Source of the DNA: BOG-1184 sp049514575
GTDB lineage: Bacteria > Fibrobacterota > Chitinivibrionia > Chitinivibrionales > Chitinispirillaceae
Length of the DNA stretch: 33,068 nt
Direction of reading: 5' to 3'
Assembly (NCBI GenBank): GCA_049514575.1
Contig: JBEKUX010000034.1
Coordinates: 1-33,068, forward strand
Below, one piece after another: positions 1-8,140 of this stretch. Every line of letters begins with the position of its first letter. The stretch's first letter is position 1. The position numbers were made by a program, and so were the translations under genes. Below the pieces are notes generated by a model. That model was given only the letters and a program-made list of their open reading frames with translations. It did not search any database and was not told where the DNA came from.

Positions 1-1
1 G

Positions 2-223
2 CTGCCGAAAGGCCTGGGGATACTTCTCGGCGTGCTCATCGGCGTTTTCGCCCAGGTCGGCGACCTTTTCGTGTCGCTGATGAAGCGTTACTTCCGCGTA
101 AAAGATTCGTCACGGATCATTCCGGGCCACGGCGGCATTCTCGACCGCTTCGGCAGCCTCTTCTTCACGGCCCCGGCCGTTTCCATCTTTTCCTGGGCGG
201 TCAGCCGTTTTATCCATATGTAA
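2..223 (+). CDS. cdsA: Phosphatidate cytidylyltransferase, C-terminal part (gene cut by the window start)
   Basis: This is the last 73 residues of an integral membrane enzyme that makes CDP-diacylglycerol from phosphatidate and CTP, the precursor of all phospholipid head groups. The visible part carries the CdsA signature: S-x2-KR-x4-KD followed by IPGHGGILDRFGS, where the Asp residues bind metal. A final hydrophobic segment (FTAPAVSIFSWAVSRF) ends the protein. The reading frame is open from base 2, so the start lies outside the window. The stop is 6 bases before dxr, consistent with one transcript; the cdsA-dxr-rseP order is common in bacteria. The family call is near certain from the signature; the N-terminal two thirds cannot be judged. 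Confidence 0.93.
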   Translation: MPKGLGILLGVLIGVFAQVGDLFVSLMKRYFRVKDSSRIIPGHGGILDRFGSLFFTAPAVSIFSWAVSRFIHM

Positions 224-229
224 AGGAAT

Positions 230-1372
230 ATGATGGCGCTACGAATACTGCTCCTCGGATCGACCGGCTCCATCGGTACCAGCGCCTTGAACTGTATCCG
301 GCGTCTGCCCGACCGTTTTTCGGTTGTAGGGCTTTCTGCCGGAAAGAACGTAAAAAAACTGGCCTGCCAGATCGAGGAGTTCAGGCCCGAAGCCGTGTAT
401 GCGGGCGTCCGGCATGCCGGAGAGAATTTGAAGAACGTCCGGGTGTATTCTGGCCCCGGAGAACTCGAACGGTTCGTCACCGAACTGGACTTTGACGTCT
501 GTATCAATGCGCTGGTGGGCGCCATCGGCCTGCGCCCGACCGTTGCCGCGCTCAAGCGCGGCAAACGCATCGCGCTCGCCAACAAGGAGAGCCTGGTCAT
601 CGGCGGCGATTACCTCGAATCGCTCCTTAAGCGCGGCAGCGGCTCGCTTGTGCCGGTGGACAGCGAGCACAGCGCCATCCTCCAGTGTCTCGCCGGCACC
701 AGGGACCGGAGCGTGGAAAGCATCATTCTTACCGCTTCGGGCGGCCCGTTCAGGGAGCTGCCTGCCGATAAATTTTCCGGCATCACTCCTGCCCAGGCGC
801 TCAACCACCCGACGTGGTCCATGGGAAAAAAGATAACCATCGATGCGGCCACGCTCATGAACAAGGGTTTCGAGGTGATCGAGGCGCACCACCTGTTCCA
901 TGTTCCCTACGAGCGACTGCGCGTGTGGATCCATCCGCAGTCCATCATCCATTCGCTGGTCGAGTTCCATGACGGCGCGATCATGGCCCAGCTCGGCCTT
1001 CCGGATATGGAACTGCCCATCCAGTATGCGCTTTCGTATCCGGAGCGGCTGCCCATGACCGGTCCAAGACTTTCGCTGCCCGAAATCGGAAGGCTCGAAT
1101 TTTTTGAACCCGACGATGCCCGGTTTCCATGCCTGCGGCTCTGCCTTGAGGCGGGTAAAAAAGGCGGCACCGCTCCGGCAGTGGCCAACGCGGCGAACGA
1201 AGTGGCGGTCGAGTCGTTTCTCGCCGGCCAAATACCCTTTACCGCGATCCCAGAAATGGTGGCATTTGCACTTGAAAAACACGCGCCGCGGCCGGCCGAT
1301 TCGCTCGAAGCAATCGAGGAAGCGGACACTGAAATAAGAACAACTGTTTTAAAGCAATATCTTGATCGTTAA
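230..1372 (+). CDS. dxr: 1-deoxy-D-xylulose-5-phosphate reductoisomerase
   Basis: This cytoplasmic enzyme converts DXP to 2-C-methyl-D-erythritol 4-phosphate with NADPH, the committed step of the MEP isoprenoid pathway. The protein has 380 residues, close to the family norm. The NADPH-binding loop GSTGSIG is at about residues 10-16. The metal-binding motif VPVDSEHSAI contains D144 and E146, and MNKGFEVIEAHHLF holds the third acidic ligand and the substrate-loop region. The C-terminal helical domain is complete. Two consecutive ATG codons (230 and 233) are possible; the second sits better behind the AAAGGA ribosome site at 222-227. It follows cdsA directly. Isoprenoid supply fits with the geranylgeranyl-reductase-like gene at 29016, but no direct link is visible. 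Confidence 0.97.
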   Translation: MMALRILLLGSTGSIGTSALNCIRRLPDRFSVVGLSAGKNVKKLACQIEEFRPEAVYAGVRHAGENLKNVRVYSGPGELERFVTELDFDVCINALVGAIGLRPTVAALKRGKRIALANKESLVIGGDYLESLLKRGSGSLVPVDSEHSAILQCLAGTRDRSVESIILTASGGPFRELPADKFSGITPAQALNHPTWSMGKKITIDAATLMNKGFEVIEAHHLFHVPYERLRVWIHPQSIIHSLVEFHDGAIMAQLGLPDMELPIQYALSYPERLPMTGPRLSLPEIGRLEFFEPDDARFPCLRLCLEAGKKGGTAPAVANAANEVAVESFLAGQIPFTAIPEMVAFALEKHAPRPADSLEAIEEADTEIRTTVLKQYLDR

Positions 1373-1395
1373 TAGGGAGATTGACGATTTTGTAG

Positions 1396-1475
1396 GGGCG
1401 ATTCATGAATCGCCCGTTGTGTGGAGGTAGAGACGCACGGCCGTGCGTCTCTACCCGACCCCTGCGAAGCAGGGG
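1396..1475. repeat. Cluster of three adjacent palindromes/hairpins (REP-like intergenic element)
   Basis: Three separate inverted repeats lie within 80 bases between dxr and rseP. The first is a perfect 20-base palindrome at 1396-1415 (GGGCGATTCATGAATCGCCC). The second is a perfect 28-base palindrome at 1427-1454, with half-site GTAGAGACGCACGG. The third is a 7-bp stem CCCCTGC/GCAGGGG with a GAA loop at 1459-1475. None is followed by a T-run, so they are not ordinary terminators. They resemble the short palindromic intergenic units often scattered through environmental bacterial genomes. Copy number cannot be judged because no second copy occurs in this window. Confidence 0.7.
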
Positions 1476-1516
1476 GCACGCCCAAATAAATTTAAAAAAT
1501 TGAAAGGTTTTGAAAT

Positions 1517-2857
1517 ATGACTATTCTTCTTTCGATTATTATCGGCATTCTCGCGCTGGGTTTAATGGTCATCATCCATGAACTCGGCCATTTCGGCGCG
1601 GCAAAGGCGTGCGGCATCAGGGTGCTGGCCTTTTCGGTCGGGTTCGGCAAGGTGCTGCTTAAAAAAAATTTCAACGGCACCGAATACCGGCTGAGCGCCA
1701 TACCGTGCGGCGGCTACGTTAAAATGGCGGGCGAACAGCCCGAAGACGAACGCACCGGCGCGCCGGACGAATTCCACATGCGGCCCAAATGGCAGCGCGC
1801 CTTTGTGGCAATCGCCGGGCCGCTGGCCAACTATATTTCGGCGATACTGATGCTCTGGGTCATGTTCATGTACGGCGTCGACCACCCCACCTATTACGAC
1901 CGCCCGCTCATCGGCTTTGTTGCCGACAGTTCAGCGGCCCGCGATGCCGGGATCATGGCAGGCGACAGCATCGTGTCCATGAACGGCACATCTGTCCGCT
2001 CCTGGGACGACATGGAGAAGCTTTTCCTGGTCGGGACGTCCCGGTACGACGTCGCCCTGGTGCGGAACGGAACGCCGCTGCACTGCCTGATCGGCAAAAA
2101 TTTACAACATAAGAAAAACGATCACTATTCGGAGCCGACCTTCGGCATGCTGCCGGCGTTCCCGGCCGTGGTCGGCAGGGTCTTTGATACGCTGCCTGCG
2201 GCCAAAGCAGGGCTCAAGGGCGGAGACACGATCGTGTCGATCGACGGCGTGCCGCTGTGCTCATGGTACCAGATCAGCGATCGTATCCAGAAAGGCGGTC
2301 CGGGCAGGGAACGGACCATCACGGTCGCCCGGCCGGGCGGAAAGTTGACTGTCGGGATTGTTCCGCGCTTCGACGAAAAGACAAAACGGCAGATACTCGG
2401 CATTGAAATGGGCAAACCGGCGTCCCGCATAGTTCGGTATACCGCGTTCCCGGCCTTCGGCCGCTGCCTTAAAAAAGCCCGTGACTTCACCACCATGATT
2501 TTCGAGGTGTTCGGGAAACTCGTTTCACGCGAAGTTTCGACAAAGGAGCTCGCCGGTCCTGTAGGCATCATTCCGGCATCAGGCATTATCGCCCTGCAGG
2601 GGCTCTCGCCGATGTTGAACTTCATGGGGCTCATCAGCATCAACCTCGCGGTGCTCAACCTCTTTCCGCTCATCATTACCGACGGCGGCGTACTTTTGTT
2701 CCTGCTCCTCGAAGCGGTGCGACGCAGGCCGCTTTCGATCAAGACCCAGCTGGCGATCACCCGTTTCGCGATCGCGTTCTTCATCGCCTTTTTTTTCTAC
2801 GTGACGCTAAACGACATCAACCGCATGCCGCAGCTGTTCAAGCTTTTCGGCAAGTAA
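1517..2857 (+). CDS. rseP: RseP-type intramembrane zinc metalloprotease (site-2 protease)
   Basis: Members of this family cleave transmembrane substrates inside the membrane: anti-sigma factors in the envelope stress response and remnant signal peptides. The protein has 446 residues, the usual length. Transmembrane helix 1 carries the zinc motif HELGH at residues 21-25. Two PDZ domains follow, around residues 130-190 (LIGFVADSSAARDAG) and 225-290 (GRVFDTLPAAKAGLKGGD), typical of the E. coli-like class. The second active-site segment NLFPLIITDGG provides the third zinc ligand, D389; most relatives read NLxPIPxLDGG, so the middle of this motif is divergent but the Asp is kept. The gene lies 144 bases after dxr, across the hairpin cluster. 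A substrate anti-sigma factor is not in view. Confidence 0.95.
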   Translation: MTILLSIIIGILALGLMVIIHELGHFGAAKACGIRVLAFSVGFGKVLLKKNFNGTEYRLSAIPCGGYVKMAGEQPEDERTGAPDEFHMRPKWQRAFVAIAGPLANYISAILMLWVMFMYGVDHPTYYDRPLIGFVADSSAARDAGIMAGDSIVSMNGTSVRSWDDMEKLFLVGTSRYDVALVRNGTPLHCLIGKNLQHKKNDHYSEPTFGMLPAFPAVVGRVFDTLPAAKAGLKGGDTIVSIDGVPLCSWYQISDRIQKGGPGRERTITVARPGGKLTVGIVPRFDEKTKRQILGIEMGKPASRIVRYTAFPAFGRCLKKARDFTTMIFEVFGKLVSREVSTKELAGPVGIIPASGIIALQGLSPMLNFMGLISINLAVLNLFPLIITDGGVLLFLLLEAVRRRPLSIKTQLAITRFAIAFFIAFFFYVTLNDINRMPQLFKLFGK

Positions 2858-2969
2858 TGACAAAAAAGAACATACCGGCCGCCATTTATTATTGAGTAAA
2901 CGACGCGGCGTTTGCTATTTTTAGAACCCTTTCATACATAGCAATCAGCATAAGGCGAGGAGCAGCACC

Positions 2970-3536
2970 ATGGGTACCATTGACACCAGCCAGTTCAGGA
3001 AAAAACTTAAAGTCATCCTTGAGGGCCAGCCGTGGATGATCGTCGAAAACGAGTTCGTCAAGCCGGGCAAAGGACAGGCCTTCAACCGCACCAAGTTCAA
3101 GAACCTGCTCACCGGACGCGTGCTCGAAAAGTCCTTCAGGTCCGGCGAAACCTTTGAGGAGGCCGACGTCTCGACCACCAACATGCAGTACCTGTACAAC
3201 GACGGCCACAGCTATACCTTCATGGACATCAAGAGCTACGAACAGGTCGAGGTCCAGAAAGAGATCATGGAAGACGCGGCCAAATGGATCCTTGAAAACG
3301 CGGTGTGCGAAGTTTCATTCTGGGGCGACCGCGTGATCTCGGTCACGGCGCCGACCTTTGTCGATCTTCTGGTCAAATACACGGAACCCGCGGTGCGCGG
3401 CGACACTGCGAACAACGTCACGAAAAAGGCCACGCTCGAGACCGGCGCCGAAATCGACGTGCCGCTCTTCATCGAGGCCGGCATGAAACTCAAAATCGAT
3501 ACCCGCAACGGGGAATACCTGCAGAGGTCTACTTAA
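2970..3536 (+). CDS. efp: Elongation factor P, K34 (lysine-tip) type
   Basis: EF-P binds between the ribosomal E and P sites and relieves stalling at polyproline stretches. This 188-residue protein covers the three beta-barrel domains (KOW-like domain I, then two OB-like domains). The tip loop reads FVKPGKGQAFNRTKF, so the modified residue is K34, as in E. coli. K34 proteins are beta-lysylated by EpmA after EpmB makes beta-lysine; Arg-tip proteins use EarP rhamnosylation instead. The last part, DVPLFIEAGMKLKIDTRNGEYLQR, is the standard C-terminal signature. GAGGAG lies 8 bases before the ATG. An epmA homologue occurs about 19 kb away at 22977, which fits this tip chemistry; epmB is not in the window. 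Confidence 0.97.
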   Translation: MGTIDTSQFRKKLKVILEGQPWMIVENEFVKPGKGQAFNRTKFKNLLTGRVLEKSFRSGETFEEADVSTTNMQYLYNDGHSYTFMDIKSYEQVEVQKEIMEDAAKWILENAVCEVSFWGDRVISVTAPTFVDLLVKYTEPAVRGDTANNVTKKATLETGAEIDVPLFIEAGMKLKIDTRNGEYLQRST

Positions 3537-3646
3537 CGCTATACAATGCTCTCGCTAACGCAAATTCAGATACAATTTCAGGAAAAGGCGACCTGCCGGA
3601 GGTAATTTTCCCACAGCGCGCGCACTGATTCCGTTGCTGCAACCGG

Positions 3647-4420
3647 CTACTCGGCCGGCAACCCCTTTTTTCTGTACGCCGCCGGACCAATCTTCTGCGA
3701 TTTGATGAAGGCTTTCGTAAAGTGGTTCCGGTCGCAGAAGCCGGTCTGCTCCGCGATGTGGTCGATGCTGAGGCCGGAATATCTCAGCAGATGGCATGCC
3801 TTTTGAAACCGTTTCATCTCGAAATATTTTTTCGGAGTGATGTTCATTCTCTGCTTGAAGAAATAGATGAAGGCGTTTGTGTTCATTCCCACAAGACGCG
3901 CCAGGTCGGCGTTCACAAGCTTTCCGCTGAGATGGGCGTCCATGTATTGAGCAATAGTGACCAGACGCGGATCGTTGAGAACCGGCGTTTGGATTTTTTC
4001 CGACAGAGAGCAGAGCGCCTGGGCGACGATCAGATTCGTCAGCACCATGAACCGTGGCGTTCCGGACTGACCGGCATTGAGCAGGGAAATGGTTTCCTTG
4101 ATTTCTTTCTTGATTTCGTCGCTGCCCGGTATCTTATAGAGCCCTGCCGGCAGATGGCCGGAGGAGTAGCTTACACTGAAATGGATGAAAAAATGGTGCA
4201 CATTGCAGCGGGTGTGCTTGTCGAACGGGGTATTTGGAGGGATAATCACGATCGTGTCGGGGGTGAGCGCCACCACCCGTTTACCCAGGCTCAGGCTGGC
4301 GCCGCTGTTGGCGTTCCAGTACAATCGCCAGAAAGGTGCTGAACGGTTTTTGTTAGACCAGGTATCAATTCCGTAAATCTTGTAACAGAGAAGTATCTGG
4401 ATGGTGAGGCCGAAATCCAT
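3647..4420 (-). CDS. AraC-family transcriptional regulator
   Basis: This 257-residue regulator has an N-terminal cupin-like sensor half (LTPDTIVIIPPNTPFDKHTRCNVHHFFIHFS) and a C-terminal AraC DNA-binding half. The latter shows two helix-turn-helix motifs: LVNADLARLVGMNTNAFIYFFKQRM, then LSIDHIAEQTGFCDRNHFTKAFIK followed by the family end G(P)xxYRKK. The frame extends upstream only to a TTG at 4465, so I chose the ATG at 4420. Its ribosome site is poor in either case. It diverges from the cupin gene at 4591 and lies upstream of the GH67 gene, the usual position for a carbohydrate-responsive activator. The ligand is unknown; control of the xylan/uronate genes is a guess from position only. Confidence 0.9.
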   Translation of the reverse strand: MDFGLTIQILLCYKIYGIDTWSNKNRSAPFWRLYWNANSGASLSLGKRVVALTPDTIVIIPPNTPFDKHTRCNVHHFFIHFSVSYSSGHLPAGLYKIPGSDEIKKEIKETISLLNAGQSGTPRFMVLTNLIVAQALCSLSEKIQTPVLNDPRLVTIAQYMDAHLSGKLVNADLARLVGMNTNAFIYFFKQRMNITPKKYFEMKRFQKACHLLRYSGLSIDHIAEQTGFCDRNHFTKAFIKSQKIGPAAYRKKGLPAE

Positions 4421-4590
4421 ACCGTTTTTTCGCTGAGAGGGTCGATGGCAAACCGCTTGTGTCAAAAATACATATTAGAACCTGTGAAAATCTTGTTTTA
4501 TCGCTTAATCTGACACCACATATTTTATACTGAACATACTAATATCACATCATCTTGGACCGGCTAAGGTGAAATAAACAGGGGAAGCTT
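4421..4590. promoter_or_regulatory. Divergent control region between the AraC regulator and cupin genes
   Basis: These 170 bases are the only upstream DNA for both divergent genes and are AT-richer than the flanks. A TATACT -10-like hexamer lies at 4526-4531 on the + strand, but no convincing -35 is at the right distance. AGGGGAAG just before 4591 is a good ribosome site for the cupin gene. AraC proteins commonly bind such shared regions, but I cannot define operator half-sites. Confidence 0.4.
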
Positions 4591-5022
4591 ATGCAGTATG
4601 TTTTCGGCACAGCCCATTGTAAACGATACATCTTCCCGACCCACTGCAATGAACTCGTCGTTGACCGGGCGGATGCCGTCATGTCCGAAGTGTTCGTGGT
4701 GTCCGTGGAGCCTGAGAGGGCGGTCCACTTTCACCGGCATTGCGACATGGAACAGATTTTTTATTTTATCGCAGGCCGCGGTATCCTGACGGTCGGGGAG
4801 GATAAAAGGGAGTTCAATGTCGGACCGGGCCAGGTAGCAAGGATCCCACCCGGAACGCTTCATTGCGTGAGGCCCAAGGGGAAAAAGACGGTAAAATACC
4901 TGTCGATCGATTGTTTCTGTTCCGCGCAAAGAAACGAAACCACGTGGGACGAGCACGTCAGGAACGTATGCCGGGAACGTGGATATTCTTTTGACGCAGT
5001 CGTTTCGGCCGATAATAAATAA
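4591..5022 (+). CDS. Small single-domain cupin protein
   Basis: This 143-residue cytoplasmic protein (no signal peptide) has one conserved cupin barrel. Motif 1 is HFHRHCDMEQIFYFIAGRG, with candidate metal ligands H48, H50 and E54. Motif 2 is PGQVARIPPGTLHCV, with ligand H91. All four ligands of the classical cupin metal site are therefore present. Cupins range from sugar isomerases and dioxygenases to sensors, so family membership does not give a reaction. Its place beside an AraC regulator and ahead of a xylan side-chain hydrolase suggests sugar-acid handling; a KdgF-like role on unsaturated uronates is one possibility but the sequence does not single it out. A strong AGGGGAAG ribosome site supports the start. 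Confidence 0.85.
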   Translation: MQYVFGTAHCKRYIFPTHCNELVVDRADAVMSEVFVVSVEPERAVHFHRHCDMEQIFYFIAGRGILTVGEDKREFNVGPGQVARIPPGTLHCVRPKGKKTVKYLSIDCFCSAQRNETTWDEHVRNVCRERGYSFDAVVSADNK

Positions 5023-5306
5023 AGGAGCGTTTCACGGAGCGACAGAGGCGATAATTCGGTGGACGTTTACTTTTATATCGTTGTATGGCATTTTTGATTT
5101 TATTAATTTTATCTGGTGCACCAATTTTAATTTCCTTTATTTAATCATAGATAAAGTGATCTGTATGGAGGTTCATACCATTGTGATTATTATACATAAA
5201 ATAGGTGGTAAAATCCATATTTTTTAACTTTTATGATATTATATTTAATTATTAGGAATATTATGGTATAATTTATTATGAATAAATTCTAAAAGGGGGG
5301 TGTTTT
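5023..5306 (+). promoter_or_regulatory. AT-rich leader and extended -10 promoter of the GH67 gene
   Basis: This 284-base gap is strikingly AT-rich, especially 5085-5290, compared with the GC-rich coding sequence on both sides. A perfect extended -10 element, TGGTATAAT, sits at 5264-5272; the -35 region (about 5244-5249, TTTAAT) is weak, as is usual for extended -10 promoters. AAAAGGGGGGTG at 5291-5302 is the ribosome site for the ATG at 5307. An 82-codon frame overlapping the cupin end (4979-5227) looks like low-complexity translation of AT-rich DNA, so I do not call it a gene. The AT-rich stretch could bind an activator or a nucleoid protein. Confidence 0.5.
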
Positions 5307-8024
5307 ATGTCTCGTGTCACAAACGTTCGGTTTTTGGCATTTTGTTTCGCCGTAATAGCCCTGGCTGCGAATACGGTGATAGCCTACACCGGCTCCGATG
5401 CGTTTCTCCATTATTATGCAGCCCCGGCGAGCGTAAAAACGCAGTATCAAAGCGTTTGCGTGAGCCTCCTTGTCAGTGATACCACGCACGATACCTTAAA
5501 GCATGCGGTAGCCGAATTTGATACGGCGATCCCCAAATTGCTCGGCGGAAGCAAGTTGCCCAGGGCTGACGGCACAGGGGCGATCGTTCTGGCAGAACAA
5601 GGGTCATCACTCGTTTCATCCGCGGGCATTGATTACAGCGGCGTAACCGCCGAAGGCTTTATTATTAAAACCATTAGTGGGAAGACCTATATCACGAGCA
5701 AATCTCAGGTCGGTGTTCTGCGCGGCGCCTTCCGTTTCCTCAGGCTCATGCAGACGCAGAAAAACATCAATAATCTTAACATTATCGAAAATCCCTATTT
5801 CACCTACAGGGTGCATGACCACTGGTACAACCATTATGGAACCGGTCCCGATGCCGAACGTCTGTATGGCGGCCTCAAGGCGTTCCAAATGGCGGATTTC
5901 GGGAATCTGACCGGCGCCGAATTGACACGGGTCATCAACTATTGCCGCATGGCAGCTTCCCTGGGGCTCAACGGCATGTGTCCAGATAATGTGAACACCT
6001 ACCAGAGCGGCGGTCTTGCAAATTATAAATGCCTTGAAGCGGCTAACCTTAAAAACGAGAAGGCTTTTGCTGATCTCATCGGCACCTACGGTCTTAAATA
6101 TTACCTGTCGGTTAATTATTCCAGCCCCTTGCTGGTGACGCCGATAATCAGCACTGCCGATGCCTATAACAATGCCACCGCAAAACAGTGGTGGTTCAAT
6201 AAAGTCGATACCATCCGTGCGTATATCAAGAATTTCGGTGGTTTTTTATTGAAAGCAGACTCCGAGGGCGAGCCAGGTCCGCGCTCCACGTATGGTGAAA
6301 CGCAGTCACAGGGTGCCAATCCCCTCGCGCAGGCCCTGGACCGGTATGGCCTCATTTGCATCTGGCGCACGTTTATTTATGGCACGGTAAGCCCTGATTT
6401 CGCGATCGACCAGTCTCAGGAATTTCAGACCCCGGCCCAGACATGGGACACAGGGATCGTTATACGTATGAAGGACGGCCCGCGAGATTTTCAAATGATC
6501 GAGCCTCCCCATCAGCTGTTCGGGATGTCCGGCTGCCGTCATGGCATGGAGTTCCAGGTCACCCATGAATATACCGGTCAGGCGATCCATCTTGACTGGC
6601 TGGTACCGAAGTGGAAAAAAGTCCTTAACTGGAACATGGTCGGGGCCCCCACCTGGAATGGAGCGTCGGGAACGGTTGTTTCCCAGCTCTTGCAAGGCAG
6701 CGGTTCGCGGACCGGCGGAGTATGGGGCATAGGCAATCTGAGCGACACGGTCAACTGGACCGGCCATTTCCTTTGTCAGGCAGACTATTACGGCTTCGGG
6801 CGCCTTGCATGGAACCCGAACCTTTCCGCCGATACTATCGCGGACGAATGGATACGGTGCAGTGTTGACAGCGGTTACAATTACGGGCTGAATTATGTCG
6901 TATCGTATATGCTGAACAATTCATGGAGGGCATACACCGAATATACCATCGGACATGGAGCGTTGATGCCGGCCCTGGAGAATAATAATCATTACCCGAT
7001 AAGTTATGCAGGCATGCACCAAAGCAGTTTTTATACCGATTATTTCATGAATTTGACGGCGGACGGCATCGGCGTCGACCGTACCTCGGCCGGAGACAAT
7101 TTCTTACAATACTTTAGCAGCTGGTCGGCGACTCTGGCCGATTCTTTCAACACCCTCACCAAATGTCCTGAGGATTACATCCTGTTCTTCCATCACCTCA
7201 CGTGGCCATACGTCATGAAAGGCGGGATGACGCTGATACAGCAGCTTGAGTTCGAGCATTTCCATGGCATTCACATGGTGCAGAAGTTCATCAGATACTG
7301 GAAATTGATTCAACCCAACATTGACGCGACGATTTATGCACACGTGCTGTCAAAACTCAACCAACAGTTGACTGATGCTTCAACCTGGGCGTGCGATTTC
7401 AGGGCCGATTTCGGGAACGGGGGGCAATATCAGGGTAACTATGCGACCCAGGTCCCCTGCCATCTGGACATTATTACTCCGGACACCACCAAAGCCACAA
7501 CTGCGGCGGCAGGCGCTAATGTAAATCTCTCGGCATGGTTCCGGACCCAGGGCACGGGCACGACAACCGGCGGCTGGGCAAATGGTACGGTCGTCACCGG
7601 CGAAACGTTTAACTGGAGTGTCTCTCCCGGAGCAACCCTGACCGCTTCGACAGGAGCGAGCACTGTTTTTTCCGCAAGCGCACCCGGGATCTATAAGGTC
7701 ACTCTTTCGGACTCGAAATGGCCGAACCAGACCGAGGAAGAACTGATATTTGTCGGAAGCTGGATGACCGGAGTTAAAACCGAAAGCGCGAAGCCATCGC
7801 TTTTGCCTTTAAAAATCACTCAAGGACCCCACCGTATCGTGATCATCTCGCCTGTTGCGGGAAAAATCAGTATCGTCAGTCTGCAGGGCCGCGTAGTGAA
7901 GTCGGTTCTTGCGGGAAAAGCAGTACCGGTTGTCTGGGACACCAGAGGGGTGGCCAAAGGCCTCTACCTGTTAAAAGTGCAGAACGAAACGCAAACGTTG
8001 GAAAGCAAGTTTTTTGTCCAATGA
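5307..8024 (+). CDS. Secreted GH67 alpha-glucuronidase with C-terminal sorting-like domain
   Basis: GH67 enzymes remove alpha-1,2-linked (4-O-methyl-)glucuronic acid from the non-reducing end of xylo-oligosaccharides. This protein has 905 residues, against about 680-730 for ordinary members. A signal peptide ends near residue 26 (AANTVIAYTG). An N-terminal domain covers about residues 30-150. The TIM-barrel catalytic domain contains GFLLKADSEGEPGP with the likely acid E320, and KDGPRDFQMIEPP with D394 followed 27 residues later by E421 in EFQVTHEYTG. These match the acid and the Asp/Glu base pair of characterised GH67 enzymes by motif and spacing. After the GH67 C-terminal domain comes a PKD/Ig-like segment (about 715-815). 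The last 80 residues resemble a type IX/Por sorting domain, ending GLYLLKVQNETQTLESKFFVQ. Most known GH67 enzymes are intracellular or cell-associated. Confidence 0.93.
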   Translation: MSRVTNVRFLAFCFAVIALAANTVIAYTGSDAFLHYYAAPASVKTQYQSVCVSLLVSDTTHDTLKHAVAEFDTAIPKLLGGSKLPRADGTGAIVLAEQGSSLVSSAGIDYSGVTAEGFIIKTISGKTYITSKSQVGVLRGAFRFLRLMQTQKNINNLNIIENPYFTYRVHDHWYNHYGTGPDAERLYGGLKAFQMADFGNLTGAELTRVINYCRMAASLGLNGMCPDNVNTYQSGGLANYKCLEAANLKNEKAFADLIGTYGLKYYLSVNYSSPLLVTPIISTADAYNNATAKQWWFNKVDTIRAYIKNFGGFLLKADSEGEPGPRSTYGETQSQGANPLAQALDRYGLICIWRTFIYGTVSPDFAIDQSQEFQTPAQTWDTGIVIRMKDGPRDFQMIEPPHQLFGMSGCRHGMEFQVTHEYTGQAIHLDWLVPKWKKVLNWNMVGAPTWNGASGTVVSQLLQGSGSRTGGVWGIGNLSDTVNWTGHFLCQADYYGFGRLAWNPNLSADTIADEWIRCSVDSGYNYGLNYVVSYMLNNSWRAYTEYTIGHGALMPALENNNHYPISYAGMHQSSFYTDYFMNLTADGIGVDRTSAGDNFLQYFSSWSATLADSFNTLTKCPEDYILFFHHLTWPYVMKGGMTLIQQLEFEHFHGIHMVQKFIRYWKLIQPNIDATIYAHVLSKLNQQLTDASTWACDFRADFGNGGQYQGNYATQVPCHLDIITPDTTKATTAAAGANVNLSAWFRTQGTGTTTGGWANGTVVTGETFNWSVSPGATLTASTGASTVFSASAPGIYKVTLSDSKWPNQTEEELIFVGSWMTGVKTESAKPSLLPLKITQGPHRIVIISPVAGKISIVSLQGRVVKSVLAGKAVPVVWDTRGVAKGLYLLKVQNETQTLESKFFVQ

Positions 8025-8071
8025 ACCCCCATGGGGTTTTGCCGGGTTATATTTTCGCGCGTGAAGTTTAT

Positions 8072-8119
8072 GGGGAAGGTCTGCCTTCGTGAGGGCGGAC
8101 GGTTTCCCCTGTGTTTTTT
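8072..8119 (+). terminator. Stem-loop followed by T-run after the GH67 gene
   Basis: An outer stem GGGGAA (8072-8077)/TTCCCC (8104-8109) encloses an inner stem GTCTGCC/GGGCGGAC (8079-8100). It is followed by TGTG and six T residues (8114-8119), the form of a rho-independent terminator for the GH67 transcript. A smaller hairpin AACCCC-CAT-GGGGTT lies directly at the GH67 stop (8024-8038). The T-run ends 21 bases before the next ATG, so it could instead act as a leader structure or attenuator for the following outer-membrane genes. Confidence 0.5.
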
Positions 8120-8140
8120 AACCGAAAAGGGTTTATACCT

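Noticed and set aside
239..1282. Long open frame of 347 codons opposite dxr
   Set aside because: It mirrors the dxr coding frame in GC-rich DNA, has no recognisable domain or ribosome site, and dxr is certain.
3633..3671. Terminator after efp (CCGGC...GCCGG followed by T6)
   Set aside because: The stem is only five pairs, the T-run is seven bases away, and most of it lies inside the end of the AraC coding sequence.
4979..5227. 82-codon frame after the cupin gene, with hydrophobic Ile/Phe-rich translation
   Set aside because: It overlaps the cupin end by 44 bases, has no ribosome site, and its composition is what AT-rich DNA yields by chance.
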